Below are positions 17,639 through 26,064 of a stretch of 64,000 bases of DNA, piece by piece. The stretch is from positions 3,531,001 to 3,595,000 of the forward strand of contig NZ_CP090419.1 in the NCBI RefSeq assembly GCF_032716425.1, read 5' to 3'. The stretch's first letter is position 1. Every line of letters starts with the position of its first letter. The position numbers were made by a program, and so were the translations under genes. This DNA comes from Pseudoalteromonas sp. N1230-9. GTDB taxonomy: Bacteria; Pseudomonadota; Gammaproteobacteria; Enterobacterales; Alteromonadaceae. The notes under the pieces are model-generated. The model saw only the letters and a program-made list of their open reading frames with translations. It did not search any database and was not told the origin of the DNA.

Positions 17639-19015
17639 ATGGACAAAATCTTAGTCATAGACGATCAAGCTGATGTACGTCTGGCTGCTACTGTTGCATT
17701 ACAACAATTGGGCTTACACTGCCTTGAGGCCGAAGGCCCTGAACATGCCCTTGAGTTATTAAAATCAGAGCACATTAGCCTGATTTTGCTCGATATGAAC
17801 TACAAGCTCGACACGACCTCAGGTGAAGAAGGGTTACGCTTTTTAAAGCAACTAAATCAATTAGGTTCGACCATACCTGTCATTGTGATGACCGCATGGG
17901 CCAGCATTGATGTTGCCGTTAAAGCCATGCAATTAGGGGCTGTCGACTTTGTTGAAAAGCCATGGAATAACTTACGCTTAACCGCCGTTGTGCAACAACA
18001 ACTAAAACTTAAGCAAAGTAATCACGACAACGCGTGCTTAAAGGCACTTACCAGTGACTCACAAGCACATTACATAGCCCAATCAGAAATCATGCAGCTG
18101 TTACTCGCCAAAGCTGAGCGCGCTGCAAAAACCGATGCCAGTATTTTAATTACTGGCGAAAATGGCACAGGCAAAAGCTTATTGGCACATTATATTCACC
18201 AGCATTCACTCCGATGTGATAAACGCTATGTAAGCGTGAATGTTGGCGCCATTGCCCCAACGCTATTCGAAAGCGAATTATTTGGTCATAAGAAAGGCGC
18301 TTTCACTGATGCCAAAGAAGACCGCTTAGGACGGTTTGAAATTGCCGAAGGCGGCACCTTATTTTTAGATGAAATTGCGACTTTAAGCCTTGAACTACAA
18401 AGTAAAATGCTTCGTGTGCTAGAAAGCAAAGAATTTGAAGTGCTCGGCTCAAGCCAAACCAAAACCGCCGATGTGCGTATTATTTCTGCCACCAATAGTG
18501 AATTAGCTACGGCCATTGAGCAGGGTGAATTCCGCCGTGACTTATTATTTAGACTCAATACCATTGAACTGCACATTCCACCGCTTCGCGACAGAAAAGA
18601 CGATATCGCTCCCTTAGCAGAACACTTATTATTGGTGCATGGTAAAAAATATCAACGCGCGAATATGGCGCTCAGTGATGATGCCCTAAAGGCGCTAAAA
18701 AATTACAGCTGGCCAGGTAATATTCGTGAGCTAAGCCACTGCATTGAACGTGCGGTGATCATGAGCGATAACAACAATATTCAAGCCAATGACCTCATTT
18801 TAGATCAACCAAGTTGCGAGCAAATGAATAGTAATGCAGAACAAGCTTTGCCACTATTGCCCCTTGAAGAGCTTGAAAAACAGATGATTCAAAAAGCGCT
18901 GCTGCAATTTAATGGCAATGTTATCGCCGCAGGAGAGTTTTTAGGGTTAAGCAAATCGGCGATTTATCGTCGCATTGATAAACATCAGCTCGATTTAAAA
19001 GAAGTAGAACGCTAA
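17639..19015 (+). CDS. NtrC-family sigma-54-dependent response regulator
   Basis: 458 residues in three domains. The receiver (1-120) has DDQ, the phospho-acceptor in ILLDMNY and a Lys in VEKPW. The AAA+ domain has Walker A GENGTGKS (about 173), the sigma-54 contact loop reading GAFTDA instead of the common GAFTGA (about 220), Walker B TLFLDEI and the RRDLLFRLN arginine region. A Fis-type HTH ends the protein (AGEFLGLSKSAIYRRIDKHQ). It should activate RpoN promoters, and one is found in front of the ABC operon at 13046. It lies 63 bases after the permease gene and is followed without gap by its kinase. Confidence 0.95.
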   Translation: MDKILVIDDQADVRLAATVALQQLGLHCLEAEGPEHALELLKSEHISLILLDMNYKLDTTSGEEGLRFLKQLNQLGSTIPVIVMTAWASIDVAVKAMQLGAVDFVEKPWNNLRLTAVVQQQLKLKQSNHDNACLKALTSDSQAHYIAQSEIMQLLLAKAERAAKTDASILITGENGTGKSLLAHYIHQHSLRCDKRYVSVNVGAIAPTLFESELFGHKKGAFTDAKEDRLGRFEIAEGGTLFLDEIATLSLELQSKMLRVLESKEFEVLGSSQTKTADVRIISATNSELATAIEQGEFRRDLLFRLNTIELHIPPLRDRKDDIAPLAEHLLLVHGKKYQRANMALSDDALKALKNYSWPGNIRELSHCIERAVIMSDNNNIQANDLILDQPSCEQMNSNAEQALPLLPLEELEKQMIQKALLQFNGNVIAAGEFLGLSKSAIYRRIDKHQLDLKEVER

Positions 19016-20293
19016 ATGAGTAGCAAGTTGTCGTTAGAGCAGCGTATTCGACGCTATTTTTATATGGTTATAGCAGTGCTATTAACGCTTGGCATTGCCC
19101 TTTCGCTCAGCTTAAAATTAGATTGGTTTGCCAGTATCAGCCTATTATTGCCGTTTATAGGGATAAGCGCTTTTGCTTTAATTAAAAGCTACCGAGTGAT
19201 CACCGATGTGGTTGAACGATTTGGCCTGCAACTAGATGCACTGGCAAATGACGAAAGTAATAGTTGGCATTTAGCGCCTTACCAAAGTGGACGAGTCGCA
19301 GCGCTCAAGCAAGATTTTGCCAAGCTTAGCAATAAAATAGCCAAGAACAAACGCCATTATATGCAAACAGAAGAGTTTGTTTTTGAGTTTGCCAGCATGT
19401 TGGACTTACCCATCGTTATCCTAGACCCCCATGGCTTAATTTACTTTAGCAATAAGGCGTTTAAAAACAGTATTAACCATCGCCAGATTGAAGGTAAATC
19501 GGCCAGCGACTTAGGCATTGCCCTGCATGATGGCGAGTGGCAACAAAACAGTGACTCACTGTTTAAACAACGCTTTCAAATCTCATCGCAGACTTTTTGG
19601 CGGACTGGCAGAAACTTTGAATTACTAACCTTCTTTTCAATTGAGCAACAGCTTCGCGATAACGAACAACTTGTTTGGCAACGGTTAATTCGCGTGTTAA
19701 ATCATGAAGTGCGTAACTCACTCACGCCGATTTATTCAATGAGTCAGTCATTGCAAACCCTTAAACGCCAAGGGCAAATAAGCAGTCACGATGATCTCGC
19801 CCAAGATATGCTGCAAGTAATAGAAAAACGCGCTCAGCACTTGCTTGATTTTGTAGCCAGTTACAGTGCGTTTGCCAAGCTACCCCCCGCACAAAAACAG
19901 GTAATCAGTTGCGAGCAATTAAACACTCACTTAAGCGCTATCTTTCCTGAACTAGTAATAAATAGCAGCGAAGAGTTACATTTTAATGCCGACTTAGGTC
20001 AGCTAGAACAAGCGTTGATCAACCTAATAAAAAATGCCTTTGAAGCAGGTAGCGATTCAGCCCCAACCCTCACTTGGTCAAGGCAAGGTGATAACTTAAA
20101 TATTGAAATTAGCGACCAAGGCTGTGGCATTCAAAATCCTGATAACTTGTTTGTACCATTTTACTCAACCAAGGCAAATGGTACAGGTATAGGACTTGTG
20201 ATCACCCGAGAACTTGTGCGCAACCAAGGCTTTGAATTATCAATAAACTCAAAACCCCAGCAAGGCACGCAGGCTCAAATTACTGTATTCTGA
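19016..20293 (+). CDS. Sensor histidine kinase, NtrB/AtoS-like, partner of the NtrC-type regulator
   Basis: 425 residues. Two N-terminal membrane helices (about 14-62) with almost no loop outside, so it probably senses within the membrane or from the transporter. A PAS-like segment (FASMLDLPIVILDPHGLIYFSNKAF) precedes the dimerisation helix with the phospho-acceptor His in LNHEVRNSLTP (about 231). The ATPase core has N-box LINLIKNAFEAG, G1 ISDQGCGI and G2 GTGIGLVIT. The start directly follows the regulator's stop. Together the pair most likely controls the efflux operon in response to its cargo or to envelope stress; this is inference from context. Confidence 0.93.
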   Translation: MSSKLSLEQRIRRYFYMVIAVLLTLGIALSLSLKLDWFASISLLLPFIGISAFALIKSYRVITDVVERFGLQLDALANDESNSWHLAPYQSGRVAALKQDFAKLSNKIAKNKRHYMQTEEFVFEFASMLDLPIVILDPHGLIYFSNKAFKNSINHRQIEGKSASDLGIALHDGEWQQNSDSLFKQRFQISSQTFWRTGRNFELLTFFSIEQQLRDNEQLVWQRLIRVLNHEVRNSLTPIYSMSQSLQTLKRQGQISSHDDLAQDMLQVIEKRAQHLLDFVASYSAFAKLPPAQKQVISCEQLNTHLSAIFPELVINSSEELHFNADLGQLEQALINLIKNAFEAGSDSAPTLTWSRQGDNLNIEISDQGCGIQNPDNLFVPFYSTKANGTGIGLVITRELVRNQGFELSINSKPQQGTQAQITVF

Positions 20294-23200
20294 TCAAGTA
20301 AGTCGCTTAATCATGCGTTTTAAGGCGGGTGCTTTCAGAGGCTTATAAAGCAATGGGTAGCCCGCATCGAGCACTAACTCACGTATACCTTCATCATGAT
20401 TCGCGGTATTAACGATGGCCGGTAACGCAGTAAGGGCTGCTTGCTCAATCACTTCAAGGCCCGTTACCCCATCATCCAGCTGATAATCGATAATCAGTAA
20501 TTGCGGTAGTGCTTGGCTTGCCTTTAACTGCTCAAGGTCTGCTAAATTAGTGGCTGTGGAGATCTCGCAGCCCCAATTTTCTAGCAACTGCTTTAATGCC
20601 TCTAACACATTTCGGTCATTATCAAGCAGCCAAATACGCAGTTGACCAAGCTCTGTTTCTTGCTGCGCTTCTGCGCTTTGCTCTTTACTCGCTTGACGGC
20701 TGACCTTACATGGCAGTGTTAAAGTGAACTGTGTTCCTTTTCCAAGCTCAGAGCCCATCACTAAAGGGATTTTTAAGAGGTCGCAAATACGCTTTGTGAT
20801 TGCAAGTCCTAGCCCTAACCCTTCAGCACTTGGTTTAGCACCAAGCTGTTTAAACTCTTGAAAAATGGTTTGCTGATCACTTGCAGCAATGCCTATTCCT
20901 GTATCTTCAACAATGAATGACACATGATCATCATCGTCATGATGCATTTTTAAGCGTACTTCGCCTCGCTCAGTGTAACGAATGGCATTACTGAGTAAGT
21001 TTCGCAATACTCGGCGTAACAACGCTTTATCTGTGTGCAAACGCACATCACAAGTCTCAATTATAAACTTTAGGCCCTTATCAGTTGCGAGCGCTTCATA
21101 ATCATTGCGCAGCGGCTCTACAAGTGAGCTGGCTGCAAACTCGCTCATTTGTACTTTAAACGAACCTGAATCGAGCTTCGTTAGTTCTAAAATACTCGAT
21201 AACAGTTCTTCAGCGCTGCCTAATGAATTTTTAATATTCATCGCTAATTCTTTAAGCTCAGTGCTTTGTGCTTTTTCATTCATTAATGAACAAAACAAAC
21301 TCGCGGCATTGAAGGGCTGAAGTAAATCATGACTCGCAGCAGCAAAAAAGCGTGTTTTACTGACTGTTGCTTGTTCCGCCACCTGTTTTGCCTTTGATAG
21401 CTCTTGATTTGCTTGAGTAAGTGCTAATGTACGTGCTGTTACTTTTTCCTCAAGGCTAACATTGGCTTCTGTCAGCGCTTTCTGTTGCTTAACAAATTCA
21501 GTAATATCTGTATAGGTTGTTACAAACCCTCCCCCTGGCAGTGGATTACCTTGCATCTCAAAGACACGGCCATCATTGTGCGAACGTTGGTATTTATATG
21601 CACTGCCTTGGCGTAAATACGCTAAACGTTTTTCGACTTCGCTGGTCACACTTTCGCCCCTGAACAGGCCACGCTCAGCATTAAAACGAATAATATCAGC
21701 CACTGGACGCCCTATATATAGAGCATCGTCAGGGTAAGCAAACATATTCTTATAACCTTGATTCCACGCTACAAGTCGCAGTTCACTGTCGACTACACTG
21801 ATCCCTTGTTGGATGTTTTCTATGGTTGATTGTAGTAAATCACGATTAAATTTAAGAACTTGACTTGCTTCATCAACAAACTCAGCAACTTGTTCTAATG
21901 GCTGGCGCTGCTCATTTTTAGCTACATCTAAAATAAGCCGTGCCGATGCCCCGCCAATCACCGCTGACATCTCACGCTCAACCAGTAGCTCTAATTCAAC
22001 ATTAGCAGGGCGTTTCCACTTACCTTTATCATCAGGGAAATAATGGTTTACCAGAGATTGCGCGGCCTCTTTCTCGGCAAATCGCTGTAATAAAGCTCCT
22101 AAATCATGATAACTAAGTGGATGTAGGTGGTTGCTGATCCGTGAGTCACTTAATTGAGAAACAAATTTATTACTCTGCAAGCGTTCAGCCAAAGTTGCAC
22201 GACTAAATAACGGCACCAAAAAGTACACTAAACAGTTCGCACCTAACGATAACAGCAAGGCTTGGCTGATGCTTTCCATGCCTAATGAGAATAAATTGGT
22301 GGGTGCAAGCCAGCTAATCCCCCAAGGCCCATTCACGAGCCACAAGCTATCGTTACCTAATCCGCCTGCTAGGTTTGGCAGTAATAGTGTGTAACCCCAG
22401 ATGATAAAGCCACTTAGTATACCAAGCTGCGCACCTCTACAAGAGGCTTGTCGCCACCATAGACCAATAATCATAGCTGGTGAAAATTGTGCAACCAAGG
22501 TAAACGACATTAAACCAACATTAGCAAGCGTTGTGCTCTCGCCCAGTACCCGGTGAGTGAAATAGCTAAGTAATAAAATGAGTACGATAACGATTTTACG
22601 CGCGTGTAGAAGGTTATTTTTATCGAGTCCACGGCTACTCGATGTAAGCTGCGAGCGGCGTAAAATAAACTGATTTATAAAGTCATTGGTTATCATCACA
22701 GAAAGTACAATTGATGACACAATTACCATACTGGTTGCAGCTGAAAAGCCGCCTAAAAATGCCAGTAATGCTACAAAAGCATTGTCAGCTGCCATAGGAA
22801 GTGCCAGTACAAAGGTATCGTAGCCAACTTCTTGATCTTGAAAATAAATTAATCCGGCGTATGCAATCGGTAGAATAAACAGATTGATAAGTAATAAGTA
22901 AATCGGAAATAGCCAACGTGCCGAAGCCAATTCTTTATCGTTATTTTTTTCGATAAAGCTCATGTGAAACTGCCTTGGCAAACATAGGGTTGCCAAAATA
23001 CCGAGTAATGTATGGGCAACATACACATAGGTTGGGCTTTGTGTTACAGCTACTTGCTGATCGATATTCAGCGCCTGTGCTTTTTCAAACAGTGCCATGG
23101 GGCTGTCAAATAATGCAAAGCACACATATAAACCTACTGCAACAAATGCCAATAACTTAACCACAGATTCAAAAGCAATACTCGCAATAAGGCCGGGGTT

Positions 23201-23746
23201 ATGCTCACTGGGTTTTAGCCGCCTTGCACCAAACAAAATAGCAAATAACGCTAAAACAAGCGTGATGTAAAAAGTGCTATCGGCCCACACTTCATGGCTT
23301 TGTGTGACGGCTCTGTCGGTAAGTAAATTCATACTTTGTGCGGTCGCACTAAGCTGTAAAGAGATATAAGGCACAATCGCAATCACAGAAATAAGTGATA
23401 TTAGCCCTGATAAGCTTGAAGATTGTCCGTAGCGGGTGGCAATAAAATCTGCCATCGACGTTATTTTTTGCTGCCGACAAATATGTGCAATGCGACAATA
23501 TACCTGCCAGCCAAAAATAAACAGTAAAATAGTGCCAGCATAAGTCGGTGCTAACCACCAGCCATTATATGCTGCTTGTGCCGTGGTGCCAAAAAACGCC
23601 CAAGAAGTACAATATACCCCAAGCGATAAACCATAGGTTAAGCCTTTAAAAGGCAGTACTTTTCTTTTATCAGCCCAGCCTGCAACAGCAAATAGAATTG
23701 CTAGGTAAACAATCGCAAGTAGGCTTATTGACCAAATTGAGAACAT
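20294..23746 (-). CDS. crbS: CrbS-like hybrid kinase: sodium/solute symporter domain + PAS + kinase + receiver
   Basis: 1150 residues. The first ~490 form a PutP/SSS-type symporter domain with about 13 membrane helices (GLSLGVYCTSWAFFGTTA is typical of the kinase-linked subfamily). A linker and PAS domain (about 630-745, QGISVVDSELRLVAWN) lead to the dimerisation helix with His in ASHDLLQPF (about 804), the ATPase core (NLLSNAIRYT, VEDTGIGI, GLGLGLAIT) and a C-terminal receiver with Asp in LIIDYQLDDG (about 1085). This is the layout and size of CrbS, which with CrbR controls acetyl-CoA synthetase and acetate use in Vibrio and Pseudomonas relatives. It abuts the end of the divergent kinase gene tail to tail. 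The partner may be the regulator at 12283. Confidence 0.9.
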   Translation of the reverse strand: MFSIWSISLLAIVYLAILFAVAGWADKRKVLPFKGLTYGLSLGVYCTSWAFFGTTAQAAYNGWWLAPTYAGTILLFIFGWQVYCRIAHICRQQKITSMADFIATRYGQSSSLSGLISLISVIAIVPYISLQLSATAQSMNLLTDRAVTQSHEVWADSTFYITLVLALFAILFGARRLKPSEHNPGLIASIAFESVVKLLAFVAVGLYVCFALFDSPMALFEKAQALNIDQQVAVTQSPTYVYVAHTLLGILATLCLPRQFHMSFIEKNNDKELASARWLFPIYLLLINLFILPIAYAGLIYFQDQEVGYDTFVLALPMAADNAFVALLAFLGGFSAATSMVIVSSIVLSVMITNDFINQFILRRSQLTSSSRGLDKNNLLHARKIVIVLILLLSYFTHRVLGESTTLANVGLMSFTLVAQFSPAMIIGLWWRQASCRGAQLGILSGFIIWGYTLLLPNLAGGLGNDSLWLVNGPWGISWLAPTNLFSLGMESISQALLLSLGANCLVYFLVPLFSRATLAERLQSNKFVSQLSDSRISNHLHPLSYHDLGALLQRFAEKEAAQSLVNHYFPDDKGKWKRPANVELELLVEREMSAVIGGASARLILDVAKNEQRQPLEQVAEFVDEASQVLKFNRDLLQSTIENIQQGISVVDSELRLVAWNQGYKNMFAYPDDALYIGRPVADIIRFNAERGLFRGESVTSEVEKRLAYLRQGSAYKYQRSHNDGRVFEMQGNPLPGGGFVTTYTDITEFVKQQKALTEANVSLEEKVTARTLALTQANQELSKAKQVAEQATVSKTRFFAAASHDLLQPFNAASLFCSLMNEKAQSTELKELAMNIKNSLGSAEELLSSILELTKLDSGSFKVQMSEFAASSLVEPLRNDYEALATDKGLKFIIETCDVRLHTDKALLRRVLRNLLSNAIRYTERGEVRLKMHHDDDDHVSFIVEDTGIGIAASDQQTIFQEFKQLGAKPSAEGLGLGLAITKRICDLLKIPLVMGSELGKGTQFTLTLPCKVSRQASKEQSAEAQQETELGQLRIWLLDNDRNVLEALKQLLENWGCEISTATNLADLEQLKASQALPQLLIIDYQLDDGVTGLEVIEQAALTALPAIVNTANHDEGIRELVLDAGYPLLYKPLKAPALKRMIKRLT

Positions 23747-23865
23747 CGCATTTGATTATTTTAATTATTATAGCTTCAGCATAGTTTTTATTAGTCATAA
23801 TTTACAGCCCAACTTTAGTGCTAATGCATTGTATTTGAGGAGGTTAAAAAACAAACATAAAGAAA

Positions 23866-23925
23866 TGAGAATTATTTCCAATTAGATGTTGACAGATAGC
23901 TAAATCTAATTGATAATCACTATCA
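23866..23925 (+). promoter_or_regulatory. Fur-controlled sigma-70 promoter of sRNA copy 1
   Basis: TTGACA (23889-23894) and GATAAT (23912-23917) are 17 bases apart. A Fur 7-1-7 box, TGAGAATTATTTCCA at 23866-23880, lies upstream of the -35. A second, TGATAATCACTATCA at 23911-23925, matches TGATAATnATTATCA at 13 of 14 positions and covers the -10 and start site. Iron-loaded Fur should block this promoter. Confidence 0.85.
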
Positions 23926-24133
23926 ACAAGTCAGCAACGCTTTATGACTTGTTCGGAATAAACTGATTTGTTTCTCGACCCTGAAACACGTGTGGCCCAC
24001 GATAAAGCTAAGATCGCCTGTTGCTGATCGCAACGCCCCTTGATGTTGGCAACAGGTGATCACCTACTTGCTACATTGCTCATATCGGTGACGGTAGATA
24101 TGAAACTAAAAAAGCCCTTGCAGGGCTTTTTTT
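23924..24133 (+). ncRNA. Fur-regulated small RNA, copy 1 (RyhB/PrrF-like candidate)
   Basis: No protein is encoded here. From a predicted start near 23924 the transcript folds as follows: hairpin 1 AACAAGTCA/TGACTTGTT (23925-23953); hairpin 2 with a 13-base stem (24012-24024 with 24049-24061, one G-U) capped by a C-rich segment at 24029-24048; hairpin 3 CATATC/GATATG (24081-24102); then a terminator stem AGCCCT/AGGGCT with seven Ts. The segment before hairpin 3 holds ACATTGCTCA (24073-24082), a word also found in the pairing core of enterobacterial RyhB. Copy 2 lies 300 bases on with changed but still paired stems. RyhB-like iron-sparing function is inference; a Fur-controlled sRNA is strongly supported. 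Confidence 0.8.
24111..24133 (+). terminator. Intrinsic terminator of sRNA copy 1
   Basis: AAAGCCCTTGCAGGGCTTTTTTT: a six-base GC-rich stem with a tight loop and a run of seven Ts. The same stem with one loop change ends copy 2. Confidence 0.9.
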
Positions 24134-24180
24134 ATGTCTGAAACAAAGTAATCAATGTGTCGAAAAATAAAATATAGAAA

Positions 24181-24240
24181 TGATAATTATTTTTATTTGC
24201 ATATTGACAGCTTATTAAATCTAACTGATAATCAATATCA
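24181..24240 (+). promoter_or_regulatory. Fur-controlled sigma-70 promoter of sRNA copy 2
   Basis: TTGACA (24204-24209) and GATAAT (24227-24232) with a 17-base spacer. Fur boxes TGATAATTATTTTTA (24181-24195, 12 of 14 matches) and TGATAATCAATATCA (24226-24240, 13 of 14) occupy the same places relative to the promoter as in copy 1. Confidence 0.85.
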
Positions 24241-24457
24241 ACAAGACGGAAGAGCATTACGACTTGTACGGGATAACCTGATTGTTTCAAGACCCTGAAA
24301 CACGTGTCGCCACGTTAAAGCTTAGCTCACATATTGCTAGCCGCAACGCCCCTTGATGTTGGCAATATGTGGGCACCCCTACTTATTTTACTTGCTACAT
24401 TGCTCATATCGGTGACGGTAGATATGAAACTAAAAAAGCCCTTTCAGGGCTTTTTTT
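24239..24457 (+). ncRNA. Fur-regulated small RNA, copy 2 (RyhB/PrrF-like candidate)
   Basis: Paralogue of the unit at 23924. Hairpin 1 is ACAAG-A-CG/CG-A-CTTGT near the 5' end. Hairpin 2 pairs 24325-24337 with 24362-24374 over 13 positions; the bases differ from copy 1 but both arms changed together. Its loop region (24342-24365) is identical to copy 1. The 3' block from 24389, containing ACATTGCTCA (24397-24406), hairpin 3 and the terminator, is nearly identical. An extra ten or so bases lie between hairpin 2 and this block. The paired changes argue for a selected RNA structure and not a recent duplication. Confidence 0.8.
24432..24457. terminator. Bidirectional terminator of sRNA copy 2 and rbgA
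   Basis: AAAAAAGCCCTTTCAGGGCT followed by seven Ts; the A-run gives a T-tract on the minus strand too, so it can also end the rbgA transcript whose stop is at 24483. Confidence 0.85.
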
Positions 24458-24482
24458 ATGTCTAAAAATTAACGTTTTAATT

Positions 24483-25427
24483 TTAACGACGGTTTTTACG
24501 CGCACGGGCACGGCGCTGCTTTTTCTCTTCTTCTTTAGCAGCTTTTTTTGCCTCTAACGCGGCGCGAAGCTGTGCAACCATTTGCTCTTCTTCTTCACGC
24601 ATGGCTGGTGTTTCCATAGTAATGCGACCAATAATGCCATCTCGTAATTCATTAATAAGAATTTCAGACATTTTATAAGTATCGATCTGATTTCCACCAC
24701 GAATACAGCCACGCTTTTTGCCTGCCATTTCAACAAACTCCCAGTCAGATTCTGGTAGCTCATCAATTTTATAGCGACTTTTTAAAAGCTCAGGATATGC
24801 ATGCAGTAAATATTCGGCGGTGTAACTTGCCACCTCTTCATAATCAATGGCCGTATCACGAATTGCACCCGTTGCCCCTAAACGGTAACCTGAGTTTTCG
24901 TTTTCTACTTTTGGCCATAACATGCCTGGCGTGTCGTAAAGCATAATGCCATCACCAAGTTTAATTCGTTGCTGAGCTTTAGTTACCGCAGGTTCATTAC
25001 CCGTTTTTGCTACAATTCGGCCTGCTAGGGTATTAATTAGTGTTGATTTACCAACATTGGGAATACCCATGATCATGGCTTTAATTTGTTTATCAGCGCC
25101 CACTTTATGCGGCACTAATTTTTTACAAAGCTCATTAATACGATGTACTTCACCTGCTTTATCATTCCCAAAATCAATCGCTTTAACGCCACTTTTCTGC
25201 TCAAAGTAGTCTTTCCACGCTTGCGTTAATTTAGGATCTGCAAGGTCAGCTTTATTCATGATTTTAATGACCGGCTTATCGCCACGCAGCGCTGTTACCA
25301 TAGGGTTTTCACTGCTGTAAGGAATACGGGCATCAAGCACCTCAATGATCACATCCATTTGTGGCATAATTTCTTTGATTTCATTACGGGCTTTATTCAT
25401 GTGCCCTGGGAACCACTGGATGGCCAT
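24483..25427 (-). CDS. rbgA: Ribosome biogenesis GTPase RbgA/YlqF
   Basis: 314 residues starting MAIQWFPGHMNKA, the family's hallmark N terminus. The GTPase motifs are circularly permuted: G4 NKAD (about 58) comes first, then G1 GIPNVGKST (about 121), then G3 DTPGM (about 175). The C-terminal half binds RNA, and a Lys/Arg-rich tail (QRRARARKNRR) ends the protein. The B. subtilis enzyme acts in late assembly of the large ribosomal subunit. It is convergent with the upstream sRNA units and shares their last terminator. Confidence 0.95.
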   Translation of the reverse strand: MAIQWFPGHMNKARNEIKEIMPQMDVIIEVLDARIPYSSENPMVTALRGDKPVIKIMNKADLADPKLTQAWKDYFEQKSGVKAIDFGNDKAGEVHRINELCKKLVPHKVGADKQIKAMIMGIPNVGKSTLINTLAGRIVAKTGNEPAVTKAQQRIKLGDGIMLYDTPGMLWPKVENENSGYRLGATGAIRDTAIDYEEVASYTAEYLLHAYPELLKSRYKIDELPESDWEFVEMAGKKRGCIRGGNQIDTYKMSEILINELRDGIIGRITMETPAMREEEEQMVAQLRAALEAKKAAKEEEKKQRRARARKNRR

Positions 25428-25519
25428 ATTTTACTCCTAAAAAATAAATTGCATGCTATTTTAACTGGCTCAGCTTGGAATTGCGCTATAATGACGCAAA
25501 TTTTTTCAAGTAAGCAGTT

Positions 25520-26056
25520 ATGGCTCTTAAATCAACTATTATCAAAGCGCAAATATCGCTAAGCGATATGGACCGCCACCTTTATCAAGATTTCAATCTA
25601 ACCCTTGCACAGCACCCATCAGAGACCGAGCAAAGGCTGATGATCCGCCTACTCGCTTTTGCACTAAATGCGCGTGAAGGTTTAGAGTTCACTAAAGGCT
25701 TATGCGCTGATGATGAACCCGAACTTTGGCATGTAAACTACAGCGAAGAAATTGAGCTTTGGATTGAGCTCGGCTTACCAGATGAAAAGCGCTTGAAAAA
25801 AGCCTGTAATAAAGCCAAACAGGTTGTTTTGTATACTTACGGCGAGAATAACCAAACTATTTGGTGGCAAAAACATCAACCTAAGTTGTATGATTTTAAA
25901 AACTTGCGTATTTTTAGTCTCGATTATGCAGCGACTCAAGCATTAGCTGCACTGGCAGATCGCAATATTAAGCTCACAATCACTATTCAAGATGGCGAGG
26001 TGTGGGTAAGCTCAGATACAGCAAATATTGAAATTAAACCTCAGCAATTAATGTAA
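25520..26056 (+). CDS. yaeQ: YaeQ family protein
   Basis: 178 residues that match the YaeQ family along the full length: MALKSTIIKAQISLSDMDRH at the start, ETEQRLMIRLLAFALNA, CADDEPELWHVNYSEEIELWIELGLPDEKRL, and WWQKHQPKLYDFKNLRI. The fold is related to PD-(D/E)XK nucleases, but no activity is proven. The function is unknown; an RfaH-suppression role was reported for the E. coli protein. It is followed after 8 bases by a lipase-like gene. Confidence 0.92.
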   Translation: MALKSTIIKAQISLSDMDRHLYQDFNLTLAQHPSETEQRLMIRLLAFALNAREGLEFTKGLCADDEPELWHVNYSEEIELWIELGLPDEKRLKKACNKAKQVVLYTYGENNQTIWWQKHQPKLYDFKNLRIFSLDYAATQALAALADRNIKLTITIQDGEVWVSSDTANIEIKPQQLM

Positions 26057-26064
26057 GGTATGCG

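Noticed and set aside
24369..24557. Short plus-strand frame running from sRNA copy 2 into rbgA
   Set aside because: It crosses a strong intrinsic terminator and overlaps rbgA antisense; the other sRNA copy does not keep this frame.
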